DNA of 7,253 nucleotides, taken from contig QIAI01000599.1 of NCBI GenBank assembly GCA_003224995.1, forward strand, positions 1 to 7,253, read 5' to 3'. The notes under the pieces were generated by a model. That model was not told where the DNA came from. It ran no database searches and saw nothing but the letters and a program-made list of their open reading frames with translations. The position numbers and the translations under genes were made by a program. This document shows, piece after piece, positions 6,275 through 7,253 of the stretch. The stretch comes from Acidobacteriota bacterium. GTDB lineage: Bacteria > Acidobacteriota > Terriglobia > Terriglobales > Acidobacteriaceae. Each line of letters begins with the position of its first letter. Within the stretch, counting starts at the first letter, position 1.

Positions 6275-6371
6275 CCGTCTTCTCGTTTGACCCCGGAAAA
6301 AACCGCATGATAGGGTTAACAGTTCCACGACTCCGCAGCCCAGCCAACTGCGCATCTGATCGAGGATTGAA
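6275..6371. promoter_or_regulatory. gcvT upstream region between array and start codon
   Basis: This 97-bp segment should carry the gcvT promoter if it is not inside the array. TTGACC (6287-6292) matches five of six -35 bases, but the best partner 18 bp on is TAGGGT (6311-6316), a poor -10, so the promoter is only a candidate. No glycine riboswitch core is visible, and the segment is too short for a tandem one. Confidence 0.25.
6362..6366 (+). promoter_or_regulatory. Shine-Dalgarno site of gcvT, supports TTG start
   Basis: GAGGA, 5 nt before TTG 6372. The frame has a TGA at 6357-6359 just upstream, so this TTG is the only start that keeps the full conserved N-terminus. Confidence 0.65.
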
Positions 6372-7253
6372 TTGCCTGCCGTCGAGGCGACCACGCCGAC
6401 CTTCCGCAAGACCGCGCTGAATGCCGTCCATCGCCAGATGGGCGCGAAGATGGTCGAATTTAATGGCTGGGACATGCCCGTCGAGTATCCCTCCGCCGGC
6501 GGCATCATGGCTGAGCACAATTCAGTGCGCACCGGTGTCGGCATTTTCGACGTCAGCCACATGGGCGACATTCGCTTGTCCGGGCCGGAAGCCTTGAACG
6601 CAGTGCAGCACATCTCCATGAACGATGCCGCACGGCTGGCCATTGGCCAGGCGCATTACTCGGCGCTTCTCTATCCGGAAGGTACGTTTGTTGACGACGT
6701 GATTGTGCATCGCTTGGGCGAAAACGACTACCTGCTGGTCATCAATGCGGGTACGCGCGAGAAGGATTTCGATTGGGTGCGCAACAATACCCAGAACTTC
6801 AATTGCAAAGTCGAACATCTCTCTGACGACTTCACGCAGATTGCTATCCAGGGTCCGAAGGGCGTGAAACTGCTGCAAAAGTTGACCGACGCAAACCTTG
6901 CGGACGTGAAATTTTATTGGCTGACTCGCGGGACAGTTTGTGGACTGAATAATATCCTGATCGCGCGCACCGGTTACAGCGGAGAAGATGGTTTCGAAAT
7001 TTATATTCCCGCGGATGAAGCCACCAGCGTCCGAGTGTGGAAAGAAGTTCTAGCTGCCGGAAAAGACTTCAACGTCGTTCCTTGCGGCTTGGGGGCGCGC
7101 AACACCTTGCGTCTGGAAGCCAAGCTGCCGCTTTATGGCCACGAGATCTCTGACACGATCAACGTATGGGAGGCCGGCCTGGATCGCTTCATTAAGATGG
7201 AGAAGCCTGATTTCATTGGAAAGTCGGCGCTCGAAAAGGCAAAGGGCGAGGGT
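6372..7253 (+). CDS. gcvT: Glycine cleavage system T protein (aminomethyltransferase), 3'-partial
   Basis: GcvT takes the aminomethyl group from the lipoyl arm of GcvH, releases ammonia and transfers the one-carbon unit to tetrahydrofolate, giving 5,10-methylene-THF. The window holds 294 codons with no stop, so the last part of the protein (usually about 360-380 residues) lies to the right. Visible family blocks are FRKTALNAVHRQMGAKMVEF (11-30), GWDMPVEY (32-39), FDVSHMGD (59-66), VDDVIV (107-112, containing the conserved catalytic Asp equivalent to Asp101 in E. coli), INAGTREKD, IAIQGP, RTGYSGEDGFEIY and CGLGARNTLRLEA. The start is TTG 6372, backed by GAGGA 5 nt before it and an in-frame stop further up; the next ATG would cut into the first conserved block. 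The frame is intact, unlike glgC and the mutase gene. In many bacteria gcvT leads a gcvT-gcvH-gcvP operon; the following genes are outside the window. Confidence 0.96.
   Translation, partial: MPAVEATTPTFRKTALNAVHRQMGAKMVEFNGWDMPVEYPSAGGIMAEHNSVRTGVGIFDVSHMGDIRLSGPEALNAVQHISMNDAARLAIGQAHYSALLYPEGTFVDDVIVHRLGENDYLLVINAGTREKDFDWVRNNTQNFNCKVEHLSDDFTQIAIQGPKGVKLLQKLTDANLADVKFYWLTRGTVCGLNNILIARTGYSGEDGFEIYIPADEATSVRVWKEVLAAGKDFNVVPCGLGARNTLRLEAKLPLYGHEISDTINVWEAGLDRFIKMEKPDFIGKSALEKAKGEG

Noticed and set aside
6275..6371. Glycine riboswitch before gcvT.
   Set aside because: No recognisable aptamer core and too little space between the repeat array and the start codon.
6060..6643. Two overlapping minus-strand frames with SGFRSQV-type heptapeptide repeats.
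   Set aside because: The peptide repeats are produced by the 7-bp DNA array read in different frames, and both frames also run antisense into gcvT.

Overview
The window looks like a piece of an Acidobacteriota chromosome, or of a metagenomic contig from that group. This is inferred, from memory of relatives only, from GC-rich coding sequence, a split-type methylmalonyl-CoA mutase large subunit, small proteins resembling acidobacterial hypotheticals, and a heptanucleotide repeat array of a kind I associate with soil bacteria. No rRNA, tRNA, transposase, integrase, phage or CRISPR gene is visible. The gene set is mostly housekeeping metabolism.

Layout, left to right. (1) 1-852, plus: the C-terminal 283 residues of a luciferase-like flavin monooxygenase, cut by the left edge. 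(2) 1004-1723, minus: a glyoxalase/VOC-fold protein with a Tat-like signal peptide, convergent with gene 1. (3) 1858-3034, minus: glgC (ADP-glucose synthesis for glycogen), broken near its 3' end by an out-of-frame deletion of about 74 nt. (4) 3200-3487, minus: a 95-residue conserved-looking protein of unknown function. (5) 3692-3919, plus: a 75-residue protein with two membrane segments, divergent from gene 4. (6) About 3966-5539, plus: the catalytic large subunit of methylmalonyl-CoA mutase, frameshifted by a 17-nt deletion and probably by a second lesion near its N-terminus. (7) 5812-5985, minus: a 57-residue protein with nine cysteines. (8) 6128-6274: a perfect hairpin followed by 17 tandem copies of a 7-bp unit, part of it organised as a 21-bp higher-order repeat. 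(9) 6372 to the right edge, plus: gcvT, the aminomethyltransferase of the glycine cleavage system, starting at TTG and cut by the window end.

The genes do not form one pathway. Glycogen synthesis, methylmalonyl-CoA/succinyl-CoA interconversion and glycine cleavage sit side by side with changes of strand. I found no convincing new multi-gene system. The most informative observation is that two conserved enzymes carry clean out-of-frame internal deletions while their neighbours are intact. This means either recent gene inactivation in this strain or sequence/assembly error, and reads or related genomes would decide. Second are the ordered heptamer array with its flanking hairpin and the small cysteine-rich gene.
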